Shown one piece after another: positions 35,068 to 43,555 of a stretch of 64,000 nucleotides of DNA; within the stretch, counting starts at the first letter, position 1, and every line of letters begins with the position of its first letter. The stretch lies in contig NZ_CH672414.1 of assembly GCF_000152785.1 (NCBI RefSeq), positions 1,113,563-1,177,562 of the forward strand, in the 5' to 3' direction. The DNA is from Yoonia vestfoldensis SKA53. GTDB taxonomy: Bacteria; Pseudomonadota; Alphaproteobacteria; Rhodobacterales; Rhodobacteraceae. The notes under the pieces are model-generated. The model ran no database searches, was not told the DNA's origin, and saw only the letters and a list, made by a program, of their open reading frames with translations. The translations under genes were made by a program, and so were the position numbers.

Positions 35068-36474
35068 ATGGACAAGAAAGCTGTTCTCAAACTGATCAAG
35101 GATGAAGAGGTCGATTACGTCGATATCCGCTTCACCGACCCGCGCGGCAAGTTGCAGCACGTCACCGTGGTTGCCGATCTTGTCGACGAAGACTTCCTTG
35201 ACGAAGGCTTCATGTTCGATGGCTCGTCCATCGCCGGCTGGAAATCCATCGACCAGTCCGACATGAAACTGATGCCCGACGCCTCCAGCGCCTATGTCGA
35301 TCCGTTCTATGCGGAAAAGACGATCTGCATCCATTGCAACGTTGTCGAACCCGACACGATGGAACCCTATGACCGCGACCCACGTGGCACCGCCGTCAAG
35401 GCCGAGGAATATCTGAAATCTTCCGGTGTGGGCGACACGGCCTATTTCGGGCCAGAGGCTGAATTCTTCGTCTTCGACGATGTGCGTTTCAGCGTTTCGA
35501 TGAACAAAGTGTCCTACCAGGTCGATGCGCTCGACGGCGCATGGAACACCGACACCGAATATGAAATGGGCAACACCGGCCACCGTCCCGGCATCAAGGG
35601 CGGCTATTTCCCGGTCAACCCGATCGACGATGCGCAGGAAATGCGCTCTGAAATGCTGTCCACGATGAAGCGGATGGGCATGAAGGTCGACAAGCACCAC
35701 CACGAAGTGGCGTCTTGCCAGCACGAACTGGGCCTGATTTTCGGCACGCTGACCAAGCAGGCCGACGAGATCCAGAAATACAAATATGTCATCCACAACG
35801 TGGCGCAGGCTTATGGCAAATCGGCGACCTTCATGCCGAAACCCATTGCTGGCGACAACGGCACCGGCATGCATGTGAACATGTCGATCTGGAAAGATGG
35901 CAAGCCTTTGTTCTCGGGCGACAAATACGCCGATCTGTCACAAGAGGCGCTGTATTTCATCGGCGGTATCTTGAAGCATGCCAAGGCGCTGAACGCGATC
36001 ACCAACCCGACCACCAACAGCTACAAGCGTCTGATCCCCGGATTCGAGGCCCCCGTGCTGCGCGCCTATTCCGCACGCAACCGGTCGGGCTGTGTGCGTA
36101 TTCCATGGGCCGAATCGCCCAAGGCAAAACGCGTCGAGGCCCGTTTCCCCGACCCGGCCGCCAACCCCTATCTGGCCTTTGCCGCGCTGTTGATGGCTGG
36201 CATCGACGGGATCAAGAACAAGATCGATCCCGGCCCGTCCTCGGACAAGGATCTCTATGACCTGCCGCCAGAAGAGCTGGCATCGATCCCGACTGTCTGC
36301 GGATCGCTGCGCGAAGCCCTGCAAGAGCTGGAAGCAGATCACGAATTCCTGCTGGCCGGTGACGTGTTCACCAAATCCCAGCTCGAAGGCTATATGGCGC
36401 TGAAGTGGGAAGAGGTTTACGCCTACGAGCACACACCGCATCCGATCGAGTTCAAGATGTATTACAGCTGCTAA
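35068..36474 (+). CDS. glnA: Glutamine synthetase, type I
   Basis: 468 residues, dodecameric ATP-dependent ammonia-assimilating enzyme. Substrate and metal motifs: [60 protein letters not shown] and [11 protein letters not shown]. Tyr397 in DLYDLPPEE is the adenylylation site, so GlnE-type control is expected. The upstream reading frame overlaps glnB, but [22 protein letters not shown] is the true N-terminus. A strong terminator follows. Confidence 0.98.
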   Translation: MDKKAVLKLIKDEEVDYVDIRFTDPRGKLQHVTVVADLVDEDFLDEGFMFDGSSIAGWKSIDQSDMKLMPDASSAYVDPFYAEKTICIHCNVVEPDTMEPYDRDPRGTAVKAEEYLKSSGVGDTAYFGPEAEFFVFDDVRFSVSMNKVSYQVDALDGAWNTDTEYEMGNTGHRPGIKGGYFPVNPIDDAQEMRSEMLSTMKRMGMKVDKHHHEVASCQHELGLIFGTLTKQADEIQKYKYVIHNVAQAYGKSATFMPKPIAGDNGTGMHVNMSIWKDGKPLFSGDKYADLSQEALYFIGGILKHAKALNAITNPTTNSYKRLIPGFEAPVLRAYSARNRSGCVRIPWAESPKAKRVEARFPDPAANPYLAFAALLMAGIDGIKNKIDPGPSSDKDLYDLPPEELASIPTVCGSLREALQELEADHEFLLAGDVFTKSQLEGYMALKWEEVYAYEHTPHPIEFKMYYSC

Positions 36475-36495
36475 ACGCAGGCTGTTTGCAAACAC

Positions 36496-36527
36496 GCCCC
36501 GCCTGAGAAATCAGGCGGGGCTTTTTG
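36496..36527 (+). terminator. Intrinsic terminator of glnB-glnA
   Basis: GCCCCGCCTGA (36496-36506) and TCAGGCGGGGC (36511-36521) form an 11-bp stem with a GAAA tetraloop, followed by TTTTTG. Confidence 0.92.
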
Positions 36528-36578
36528 TTTTGTGAATGTGCCGGCAACAACAGGTCACATCTCTCTACAGGACCGGGG

Positions 36579-36623
36579 TATGCAGGGCTGGTCTATGCAG
36601 GACTGGTCTATGCAGGACTGGGC
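36579..36623. repeat. 15-bp tandem repeat, three copies
   Basis: Units TATGCAGGGCTGGTC, TATGCAGGACTGGTC and TATGCAGGACTGGGC at 36579-36593, 36594-36608 and 36609-36623. They differ at two positions. Located in the 240-bp non-coding gap between glnA and bioY. The overlapping frames are low-complexity and not accepted as genes. Confidence 0.8.
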
Positions 36624-36718
36624 ATCCACCCGCGTGGCCGAAAGACTTTGTCAAACGCCTTTCGTTGCCCGCCAAGAATATGCGGCGCATATTTTTCTGC
36701 CCCCATCGCATGAAAAAA

Positions 36719-36740
36719 GCGCGGACCTTTCAGCCCGCGC
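36719..36740 (-). terminator. Intrinsic terminator after bioY
   Basis: On the minus strand GCGCGG...CCGCGC with a 10-base loop is followed by TTTTTTC. It lies 26 bp past the bioY stop. Confidence 0.7.
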
Positions 36741-36766
36741 CTTGTCTCTCTCAGCCTTGTCCGCGC

Positions 36767-37372
36767 TTATTTGCGCGCGTCACCGATCAGCTTCCACAGG
36801 CCCGGCACCAGCAATGCCGCCAGCCCCAGTTTCAGCGCATCGCCCAGCAGGAACGGCGTCAGCCCCCAGGCCAGGATCGGCTGGTCCAGACCGTAAAGCA
36901 CGGCAAGCCAGGCCAGACCCGGTACATAGATCAGCACATTGCCGATCAGCATGGCAAGCGCCATCAGCACGACCGACCGGTCCCAGCCCGCGCGCGCCGC
37001 ATAACCCAGCGCCAGTGTCGCCAGCACATAGCCGACCAGATAGCCGCCCGTGCTGCCCATCATATAGCTGATCCCGTTCAGATCGGCGGTCGAGCTTTGG
37101 AACACGTCAAACCCCAGCATCCCCACGATCATCCAGCCCAGAAGCGTCGTCAGCCCCAGACGCGGGCCATAGGCCGCACCGATGGTCAGCACGGCGAATG
37201 TGCCCATGCTGATCGCGACGGGGCTGCCGGGAACCGGCACCTTGATCTTCGCCATCACGGCCAGCAGCACGATGCCAAGGACGACCATCAGCGCCTGCTT
37301 GACGCGCAGGGCGGTGCCTTCGCTCGGGCCGAAAACCTCGGTCATGACGGATTTGTTGAGTGCGAGGGCCAT
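36767..37372 (-). CDS. bioY: Biotin transporter substrate-binding protein BioY
   Basis: 201 residues, membrane S-component of the ECF biotin transporter. About six hydrophobic segments are visible; family motifs are KVPVPGSPVAISMGTFAVLTIGAAYGPRLG and MGSTGGYLVGYVLATLALG. No bioM/bioN genes are adjacent, so it would work alone or with ECF parts encoded elsewhere. No BioR-type TTATMKATAA operator was recognised upstream. Confidence 0.93.
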   Translation of the reverse strand: MALALNKSVMTEVFGPSEGTALRVKQALMVVLGIVLLAVMAKIKVPVPGSPVAISMGTFAVLTIGAAYGPRLGLTTLLGWMIVGMLGFDVFQSSTADLNGISYMMGSTGGYLVGYVLATLALGYAARAGWDRSVVLMALAMLIGNVLIYVPGLAWLAVLYGLDQPILAWGLTPFLLGDALKLGLAALLVPGLWKLIGDARK

Positions 37373-37447
37373 CTGCCACTCTCCCCTGTTTGTGATTACC
37401 TGTGTGATTTATCGCTGATGCCACGTCGCAGCGCAAGCGATCCGCGC

Positions 37448-37469
37448 GTAAGGTAGATTTTAATCCACC
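37448..37469. repeat. GTAAGGT-headed REP-like element, copy 1
   Basis: GTAAGGTAGATT...AATCCACC, a hairpin with 8-bp arms and one G:U-compatible mismatch. It covers the stop codon of the DUF6314-like gene. It belongs with copies at 42388-42409 and 47298-47320. Confidence 0.55.
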
Positions 37470-37882
37470 CTACGCCTATAATCCGTCACAGAGGTATAAT
37501 CCTTGCGCGGCCCCCGCACATCCCATGTCGCGCGCCAATCCGGCCAGCGGGTGAAATCATAAACAACGGTATAATGATCGTCCCCGCAGGGATGATCCGT
37601 TCCCGCCGCCTGCCCCGCAGGCGCAAAGCTGTGAAAATCGCGCCCATCCTCGAACCGGACTGTGACCAGCCCCTCTGCGACTTCCCACAGATAGCGCCGC
37701 ACGGCCTGCATCACCGGCGCGGCCCCGATCCGCATCTGCCCGGTTTCCGTATAGATCAGCCCGTGCTCTCCCGCAGGATTCAAGACGGCCATGCCCGTAA
37801 AATCGCCCTGCATTGCCCCGTGCCGGTCGTCGATCCGGCGCAGAACTTGCCAGCGCCCTGCAAAATCATCCCGTCCCAACAC
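37460..37882 (-). CDS. DUF6314-like conserved protein
   Basis: 140 residues if started at GTG 37880-37882 (VLGRDDFAGRWQVLRRIDD). An in-frame ATG at 37984 gives 174 residues but would overlap the divergent purB start, and the extra part has no family-like pattern. Conserved-looking features: FAGRWQVLRRIDDRHGAMQGDFTGMA, GLIYTETGQMRIG, RRYLWEV, VRFEDGRDFHSF, HPCGDDHYTVVYDF, WRATWDVRGPRKDY. Probably a small lipocalin-like beta-barrel; biochemical role unknown. Confidence 0.8.
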   Translation of the reverse strand: MLGRDDFAGRWQVLRRIDDRHGAMQGDFTGMAVLNPAGEHGLIYTETGQMRIGAAPVMQAVRRYLWEVAEGLVTVRFEDGRDFHSFAPAGQAAGTDHPCGDDHYTVVYDFTRWPDWRATWDVRGPRKDYTSVTDYRRRVD

Positions 37883-37974
37883 CGTATCTGTCCCGTTCTT
37901 GGCTTGAGGCTTGGCCCCGTCCCTCTTATGACGCAAAGGCAACCCGCTGCCCAGACCAACGAAAAGGTGCCCCG

Positions 37975-39282
37975 ATGATCCCACGTTATTCCCGCCCCGA
38001 CATGACCGCCATCTGGGAGCCCGCCACCAAGTTCCGCATCTGGTACGAGATCGAGGCCCATGCCTGCGACGCCCAAGCCGCCATCGGCGTGATCCCCGCT
38101 GAAAACGCTGCCGCCGTCTGGAAAGCCAAAGACGCCACCTTTGACGTCGCCCGCATCGACGAGATCGAGGCCGTGACCAAACATGACGTCATCGCCTTTC
38201 TGACCCATCTGGCCGAAATCATCGGGCAGGATACTGCGCGTTTCGTGCATCAGGGCATGACATCATCGGACGTGCTGGACACCACATTCAACATCCAGCT
38301 GGTCCGCGCCTCTGACCTGCTGCTGGCAGGCATGGACCGCGTGCTGGCCGCGCTGAAAACCCGCGCGCTGGAACATAAGGACACGGTGCGCATCGGGCGC
38401 AGCCACGGCATCCACGCCGAACCGACGACGATGGGCCTGACCTTTGCGCGCTTTTATGCCGAAATGGACCGTAACCGCGCGCGTCTGGTCAATGCGCGCG
38501 CCGAAATCGCCACCGGTGCGATTTCCGGCGCTGTCGGCACCTTTGCCAATATCGACCCGAGCGTCGAGGAACATGTCTGCGCCCAGCTTGGCCTGATCCC
38601 CGAACCGATCAGCACACAGGTCATCCCCCGCGACCGGCATGCGATGTTCTTTGCCACGCTTGGCGTGATCGCCTCGAGCATCGAAAACATCGCGATCGAG
38701 ATCCGCCACATGCAGCGCACCGAAGTGCTGGAGGCCGAGGAGTTTTTCTCTGCCGGGCAAAAAGGCAGCTCTGCCATGCCGCATAAACGCAACCCCGTGC
38801 TGACCGAAAACCTGACCGGCCTTGCGCGGCTGGTGCGCATGTCGGTGATCCCTGCAATGGAAAACGTGGCGCTCTGGCATGAGCGCGATATCAGCCATTC
38901 ATCGGTCGAACGCGCCATCGGGCCGGATACGACCATCACGCTGGATTTCGCGCTGCACCGGCTGGCTGGTGTCATCGAAAAACTGGTGATCTATCCCGAA
39001 AACATGCTGGCCAATATGAACAAATTCCGCGGGCTGGTGATGTCACAGCGCGTCTTGCTGGCGCTAACGCAGGCCGGTGTGAACCGTGAAGACGCGTACC
39101 GGCTGGTACAACGCAACGCGATGCGGGTCTGGGAACAGGGGGCGGATTTCAAAACCGAACTGCTGGCCGATGCGGACGTGCTGGCCGCCCTGTCACCTGC
39201 CGAGATCGAGGAAAAATTCGACCTTGGCTATCACCTGAAGCATGTTGATACGATTTTCGCGCGCGTGTTCGGCGCGCAGTAA
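37975..39282 (+). CDS. purB: Adenylosuccinate lyase
   Basis: 435 residues, acts twice in purine synthesis (SAICAR and adenylosuccinate cleavage). The start MIPRYSRPDMTAIW at 37975 has AAGGTG upstream. The fumarase/aspartase superfamily signature GSSAMPHKRNP lies at about 263-273. HQGMTSSDVLDT and RSHGIHAEPTTMG carry further active-site residues. Length is standard. Confidence 0.97.
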   Translation: MIPRYSRPDMTAIWEPATKFRIWYEIEAHACDAQAAIGVIPAENAAAVWKAKDATFDVARIDEIEAVTKHDVIAFLTHLAEIIGQDTARFVHQGMTSSDVLDTTFNIQLVRASDLLLAGMDRVLAALKTRALEHKDTVRIGRSHGIHAEPTTMGLTFARFYAEMDRNRARLVNARAEIATGAISGAVGTFANIDPSVEEHVCAQLGLIPEPISTQVIPRDRHAMFFATLGVIASSIENIAIEIRHMQRTEVLEAEEFFSAGQKGSSAMPHKRNPVLTENLTGLARLVRMSVIPAMENVALWHERDISHSSVERAIGPDTTITLDFALHRLAGVIEKLVIYPENMLANMNKFRGLVMSQRVLLALTQAGVNREDAYRLVQRNAMRVWEQGADFKTELLADADVLAALSPAEIEEKFDLGYHLKHVDTIFARVFGAQ

Positions 39283-39308
39283 CAGGCCAAGCAGCAGCGC
39301 CGATGCGG

Positions 39309-39947
39309 TCACAGTGGTGCGTCTGCTTGCGGGCGCTGTGACCGCGTGGTGGGCTGTGACCTGCGCATGACCGCAGGCATGCGCATCGCGACGTAGCGGC
39401 GCGCATCATGCAGGTTGACGTAAGAATCGCCGATGATCCGCGCCGCAAACCCCAGCTGCCGCAGCGTCCGCGCGAACACCGGCGGACAAAGTGCGATGAT
39501 TTCCGTCGCACCATGCGCGCGGGCCTGCGCAACGATCCCGTCCAGCACAAGCGACAGACATGCAGCGCGGTCCGCCTGCGTTGTCACATCATCTGAAATG
39601 ACGACACGGGTTGCTTCCCAGACCATCGGCGTGACCTCGGCATGGGGGATGATATCGGCTGGGATGCCGATCAGCTTGCCGTCCACCGCATCGCGCAACA
39701 TATAGGTATGCGCCCCCCATTGCGCGGTGGTGGCCATCGCACGCATGCCGCCGATGACCTTGCCGTCGCGCAGCACCAGCGAATAATACGCTTTGGGATT
39801 ATCGTATTGATCCATCTCGACCTGATCATCATGCGGGATATCCCAGCCTAGCTGATCAACGAAAAACCGTTTGCGCAGCGCAAGAAATTCGAAAAAGGCT
39901 GGGCCATGGCGATGCAGGTCCAAAAGATTGAAAGTAATATTTTCCAT
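39309..39947 (-). CDS. luxI: Acyl-homoserine-lactone synthase, LuxI family
   Basis: 212 residues, makes N-acyl-homoserine lactone from acyl-ACP and S-adenosylmethionine. Start MENITFNLLDLHRHG at 39945-39947. Conserved LuxI pattern: FLALRKRFFVDQLGWDIPH with Arg and Trp, DQYDNPKAYYSLV, GGMRAM, and WEATRVVISDD. In R. capsulatus the homologue GtaI produces long-chain AHL that stimulates GTA release. It lies 119 bp downstream of luxR on the same strand, with AT-rich dyads between that may be the regulated promoter. Confidence 0.93.
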   Translation of the reverse strand: MENITFNLLDLHRHGPAFFEFLALRKRFFVDQLGWDIPHDDQVEMDQYDNPKAYYSLVLRDGKVIGGMRAMATTAQWGAHTYMLRDAVDGKLIGIPADIIPHAEVTPMVWEATRVVISDDVTTQADRAACLSLVLDGIVAQARAHGATEIIALCPPVFARTLRQLGFAARIIGDSYVNLHDARRYVAMRMPAVMRRSQPTTRSQRPQADAPL

Positions 39948-39985
39948 ATCGACCCCTGAGCATTCAATCCACAGCCACGCAGTTG

Positions 39986-40003
39986 CGACAACCGGAAGTG
40001 TCG
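39986..40003. promoter_or_regulatory. 18-bp dyad upstream of luxI, possible lux-type box
   Basis: CGACA and TGTCG flank 8 bp, 39-56 bp before the luxI start. The size and place fit a LuxR-type operator, but the match is only five bases per arm. A second dyad (AAATTAC/GTAATTT at 40016-40038) lies next to it. Confidence 0.3.
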
Positions 40004-40066
40004 TCACGATGCCTCAAATTACGCTTTAATTGTAATTTATAAATTAAAAAGTTTAGGGGAAAGCGG

Positions 40067-40675
40067 TCAGATCAGACCGTATTGGCTGGCAAGGGCGGCG
40101 GCTTGTGTGCCGGTCTTTGCCCCCAGCTTGAGCTTGGCATTCTTCAGCCGCTGTTTCACGGCGCCTTCGCTGACCTTTAACTGAAAGGCAATTTCCTTTA
40201 ACCGCCGGCCGTCCTTGATCATGCCCAGGGCCTCGATCTCGGCCTTGGTCAGATTCGTGGGCGGGGCTGTTTCGGTGTGGCGGCGGGTCAGATAGACCTG
40301 CAACAATTTCGCCTCCAGCGTGCTGAACTCCCGGTCAGACCGCGTGAAAGAGGCCAGTGACCGCTGCTGATCCTTGCTAGCGTCGAACACCGACACCGTC
40401 AGACCGTAGCGCATCCCGAATGACCGGGCCTGGGCCAAAACACGCTTGGGATCGTCCAGCGTGATCTCGCTCCAGCGGATGCAACCGACATTGGAATAGG
40501 CCCATCTGACCGTCGGATCATACAGCATAAAGCGTTGTTTTGTATAATGATCTATCCAGTCAGACGACAAGGCATTGGTTTCTTCAATCGGGAAGGCAAA
40601 GCCGATACGCAACGCAATATAATAACCGGCGGGAGCAAGCTGTCCGATCTCGGCCGGACCGATTAAAACAGACAT
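40067..40675 (-). CDS. luxR: LuxR family transcriptional regulator, autoinducer-binding
   Basis: 202 residues. The N-terminal autoinducer-binding domain (about 15-135) has the usual Trp, Tyr, Asp and Pro positions in WIDHYTKQRFMLYDPTVRWAY and IRWSEI. The C-terminal LuxR-type helix-turn-helix (about 140-200) reads LTKAEIEALGMIKDGRRLKEIAFQLKVSEGAVKQRLKNAKLKLGAKTGTQAAALA. The start MSVLIGPAEIG has AGGGGAG upstream. Upstream of luxI; homologous in role to GtaR. It faces away from a related gene lacking the DNA-binding domain. Confidence 0.93.
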   Translation of the reverse strand: MSVLIGPAEIGQLAPAGYYIALRIGFAFPIEETNALSSDWIDHYTKQRFMLYDPTVRWAYSNVGCIRWSEITLDDPKRVLAQARSFGMRYGLTVSVFDASKDQQRSLASFTRSDREFSTLEAKLLQVYLTRRHTETAPPTNLTKAEIEALGMIKDGRRLKEIAFQLKVSEGAVKQRLKNAKLKLGAKTGTQAAALASQYGLI

Positions 40676-40752
40676 CCGCTCCCCTTGACGAGCCCCACAC
40701 ATGAGAAAGCTCTTGTTGCTGCGCCCTGCATCACACTAGACTGACCCATGCG

Positions 40753-40772
40753 TTTTGTTTGCAGTGGCAAAA
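40753..40772. promoter_or_regulatory. 20-bp dyad in the luxR-divergent region
   Basis: TTTTG and CAAAA flank 10 bp between the divergent luxR and autoinducer-domain genes. The arms are only 5 bp; it is listed as a weak candidate operator for the divergent promoter region. Confidence 0.25.
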
Positions 40773-40810
40773 TGATAAACCTGACATGGCAACCGTAAAG
40801 CGAGTGTTCC

Positions 40811-41299
40811 GTGCCTAATAAACAGTTGCAGATTACCAGTATTTTGGGGCGTTTCAATGGCCTGGCACCAGATGGATATGCAATAGGCCTTAATATTGCG
40901 TATACGACGCCACGTTTCATGTTTCAAACCTATCCCAAGGCTTGGCTTGACTATTATTCGGGAAATGGGCTGATCATGTCGGACCCGATGGTGGCATGGG
41001 GTTTTGAAAATGCCGGCATTGCGCGCTGGTCGGAATTGGACGATCCGGCAGGCGTTATGCATAAGGCGGCCGAATTCGGGCTGGCGCATGGCGTCGTGAT
41101 TGTCGCATTATCCAATGACGACCGCAGCATCTGTGGATTTGCCAAAAATACCGCGGAATTCACTGATACCGAAATAGATGAATTGGCCGAAAACGTTGCA
41201 GCCCTGCATGCGCTGACAGCCGATCTGTTGCGGCTGGACCCCGAAACGGTCGCGCAGCTGCGTAAGATGTCGATCATGGTGACGCATCCTGGATCCTGA
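40811..41299 (+). CDS. LuxR-type autoinducer-binding domain protein without DNA-binding domain
   Basis: 162 residues, nearly all covered by an autoinducer-binding domain related to the neighbouring LuxR: GLAPDGYAIGLNIAYTTPRF, WLDYYSGNGLIMSDPMVAWGFENAGIARWSEL, HGVVIVALSNDDRSICGFAKNTAEFTDTEIDELAENVAALH. It ends at 41299 with no helix-turn-helix, and fliG begins 46 bp later, so no lost HTH remains nearby. It may be an AHL sink or a dimerisation partner that blocks LuxR, like truncated TrlR with TraR in Agrobacterium. That role is inference. Confidence 0.85.
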   Translation: MPNKQLQITSILGRFNGLAPDGYAIGLNIAYTTPRFMFQTYPKAWLDYYSGNGLIMSDPMVAWGFENAGIARWSELDDPAGVMHKAAEFGLAHGVVIVALSNDDRSICGFAKNTAEFTDTEIDELAENVAALHALTADLLRLDPETVAQLRKMSIMVTHPGS

Positions 41300-41345
41300 C
41301 AGGGTTGGCAAGGGTTTGTTTACAGCTCTGCGCTAGGGTCAGGAT

Positions 41346-42383
41346 ATGAGCTATATGTCCGACATCCATTCCGCTGCGGCGATGACGCGCCGCCGCAAGG
41401 CCGCCATCGTGGTGCAGATGCTGATCGCCGATGGCGGCAGCATGCCGCTGGCTGACCTGCCCGAACATCTGCAGGAATTGCTGACCGGCGAATTGGCCCG
41501 TTTGCGCCGGCTGGACCGGGTGACAATGGACGCGGTGGCCGAAGAATTCGCCTCTGAACTTGACGCCATGGGCATGGCCGCCCCCGGCAGCCGCGACAAT
41601 GCGATCACGGCGCTGGCCGATCACCTCAGCCCAAGCTTGGCCAGCCGCCTGCAAGCGCAGATGGACAGCGTGCGCAACGGCGATCACTGGCCTGTGGTGG
41701 CCGATCTGGCGGTGCCGGTGCTGGCGCGGATCATGCAATCGGAAAGCATCGAAATCTGCGCTGTCACGCTGTCAAAACTACCTGTGGCCAAGGCGGCAGA
41801 AGTGCTGGCAAAAACGCCCGGCGACCGTGCGCGCCGGATCACCTATGCGATGTCGGTGACCGGCGATGTGACGCCTGATGTGGTGCGGCGCATCGGGCGC
41901 GCGCTGGCGCAGGAATATGCGCATCCCCCCGCCACCGCCTTTGACAAAGCGCCCGTGCAGCGGCTTGGCGCGATCCTCAATTCCGCCACCACCGACACGC
42001 GCGAGGATGTCCTCGAAGGTTTGGGTGCAAAGGATCCGGACTTTGCCAGCGATGTGCGCAAGGCAATTTTTACCTTCAAGGACATCGCGCCACGGGTCAA
42101 ACCAAACGATATTTCCACCTGTACCCGCGCGGTCGATGCAGCCGTTCTGTCCACGGCGATTGCGGCGGCGCTGGCAGGCGATGCCGATGTGGTGGCCTCG
42201 GCGGAATATGTGCTCGCCAATCTGTCGCAGCGCATGGCGGCCCAGCTGCGCGAAGATGCGGCGGAACGCGGCCCGATCAAAAAGGCCGATGCAGAGGCTG
42301 CGATGTCCGCCATCACCACCGCCGTGCGCGAACTGGCCGATGGCGGGCTGATCGTGCTGCGCGACCCCGATCAGGAGGAATGA
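41346..42383 (+). CDS. fliG: Flagellar motor switch protein FliG
   Basis: 345 residues with the three-domain FliG pattern. The N-terminal SAAAMTRRRKAAIVVQMLIADGGSMPLADLP is followed by a middle domain, and the C-terminal motor domain has VRKAIFTFKDIAPRVKPNDISTCTRAVDAAVLSTAIAAAL and EYVLANLSQRMAAQLREDAAERGPIKKADAEAAMSAITT. The charged torque helix is present (AQLREDAAERG). AGGG precedes the first ATG; a second at 41355 is possible. No other flagellar gene lies nearby, so it is an isolated copy. Confidence 0.88.
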   Translation: MSYMSDIHSAAAMTRRRKAAIVVQMLIADGGSMPLADLPEHLQELLTGELARLRRLDRVTMDAVAEEFASELDAMGMAAPGSRDNAITALADHLSPSLASRLQAQMDSVRNGDHWPVVADLAVPVLARIMQSESIEICAVTLSKLPVAKAAEVLAKTPGDRARRITYAMSVTGDVTPDVVRRIGRALAQEYAHPPATAFDKAPVQRLGAILNSATTDTREDVLEGLGAKDPDFASDVRKAIFTFKDIAPRVKPNDISTCTRAVDAAVLSTAIAAALAGDADVVASAEYVLANLSQRMAAQLREDAAERGPIKKADAEAAMSAITTAVRELADGGLIVLRDPDQEE

Positions 42384-42387
42384 CAAG

Positions 42388-42409
42388 GTAAGGTGGGTCA
42401 TGCCCCACC
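42388..42409. repeat. GTAAGGT-headed REP-like element, copy 2
   Basis: GTAA followed by GGTGGG and CCCACC arms around a 6-base loop, 4 bp after the fliG stop. Same head and layout as the copies at 37448-37469 and 47298-47320. No T-run, so not a standard terminator. Confidence 0.6.
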
Positions 42410-42667
42410 CGACGGATCACCCGATGCAAGGATCGCTTTATCGCGTGGACAGCACGGCACGATCCGCTTAATCCTTGGGCATGACACAGCAAAACAGCAT
42501 CACCGCCCGCCGCTGGTATGATACAGGCGGGTCTTGGTCCCATGAGCGCAGCTGGCCACACGATGGTGCCGCGCATTGCGCCCCCTCTGCGGACGGATAC
42601 CGATGCTGGCCGTGACCGACCGCGCCAATCTGCGCAGGATCGCCCCCGCCACGGCAGCACCGCGGCT

Positions 42668-43555
42668 GTGACCAATCCCGACCAGATCACCGGCAGCCTG
42701 GCCGACCGTGCCGCTGACCTTGCCCTGCGCGGCCTGATCGGCAGCGCGCGCCGCCTGCCCTATGCCGCGCGTGTTCGGCTGATGGGGGCTGTGCTTGCGC
42801 GCGGGATCGCGCCGCTGGCAGGGTACCGCAAAAGGGCCGAAACCCATCTAGCGCTGATCTATCCCGATATGGAAACCGCCGACCGCCGCCGCCTTGCGCG
42901 CGCCTGTTGCGACAATTTCGGCCGCACCCTGATCGAGAATTACTGCTGGCGCGATTTGGCCATCCATCTGGCTGGCACCCTGCCCACTGGCCCCGGCGTT
43001 GCGGCGCTGGAACAGGCTGCCGCCGCCAAACGCCCAGTGATCTTTGCCACTGGCCATTTCGGCAATCACGAGGCCCCGCGCCAGGTGCTGACCGGTCTGG
43101 GCTATGACATTGGCGGGCTGTACCGGCCGATGCAGAATGCGTTTTTCAACGCCCATTATGCGCGCACCATGACATCTTGGGGCGGGCCGGTCTTTGCACA
43201 GGGCCGCCAGGGCACGATGGGCTTTGTGCGCCACCTGCGCGGCGGCGGCATGGGCACCTTGCTGTTCGATGTCGCGGCCAATGGCCCCGCGATCCCGTTT
43301 ATGGGCCAGCCCGCGCATACCGCGACATCCATCGCCGATATCGCGCTGCGCACCGATGCGCTGGTCATTCCCTATTACGGTCTGCGCCAGCCCGACGGGC
43401 TGTCCTTTGCAGTCGTGCTGGACGCCCCGATCGACACCGGCACCCCGCTGGCGATGATGCAGGCGCTGACTGCGTCACTGGAACGCCAGATCGCGGCCAA
43501 TCCCGCGCAATGGTTCTGGGTACATCGGCGTTGGAAACCGCGCACAGGCAGCTAG
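42668..43555 (+). CDS. Lysophospholipid/lipid A acyltransferase, LpxL/HtrB family
   Basis: 295 residues from a GTG start at 42668 (VTNPDQITGSLADRAADLALRG). The in-frame ORF extends to 42518, but its extra part is Arg-rich noise. The acyltransferase HX4E-type motif is GHFGNHE (about 125-135), followed by GGLYRPMQNAFFNAHY, the RQG and RGGGMGTLLFDVA regions and the C-terminal WFWVHRRWKPR. It should add a fatty acyl chain to lipid A or another lysolipid at the inner membrane. The upstream TGA of a tiny frame overlaps the GTG, so the exact start is uncertain. Confidence 0.88.
   Translation: MTNPDQITGSLADRAADLALRGLIGSARRLPYAARVRLMGAVLARGIAPLAGYRKRAETHLALIYPDMETADRRRLARACCDNFGRTLIENYCWRDLAIHLAGTLPTGPGVAALEQAAAAKRPVIFATGHFGNHEAPRQVLTGLGYDIGGLYRPMQNAFFNAHYARTMTSWGGPVFAQGRQGTMGFVRHLRGGGMGTLLFDVAANGPAIPFMGQPAHTATSIADIALRTDALVIPYYGLRQPDGLSFAVVLDAPIDTGTPLAMMQALTASLERQIAANPAQWFWVHRRWKPRTGS

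Noticed and set aside
36579-36623. CRISPR array
   Set aside because: Units are directly adjacent with no spacers and only 15 bp long.
36532-37071. Plus-strand frames containing the 15-bp repeats
   Set aside because: Three overlapping frames are all open because the repeat unit is a multiple of three; they run antisense into bioY and contain no domain.
37373-37459. BioR operator or biotin riboswitch in front of bioY
   Set aside because: No TTATMKATAA-like site or structured leader was found in the short upstream region.
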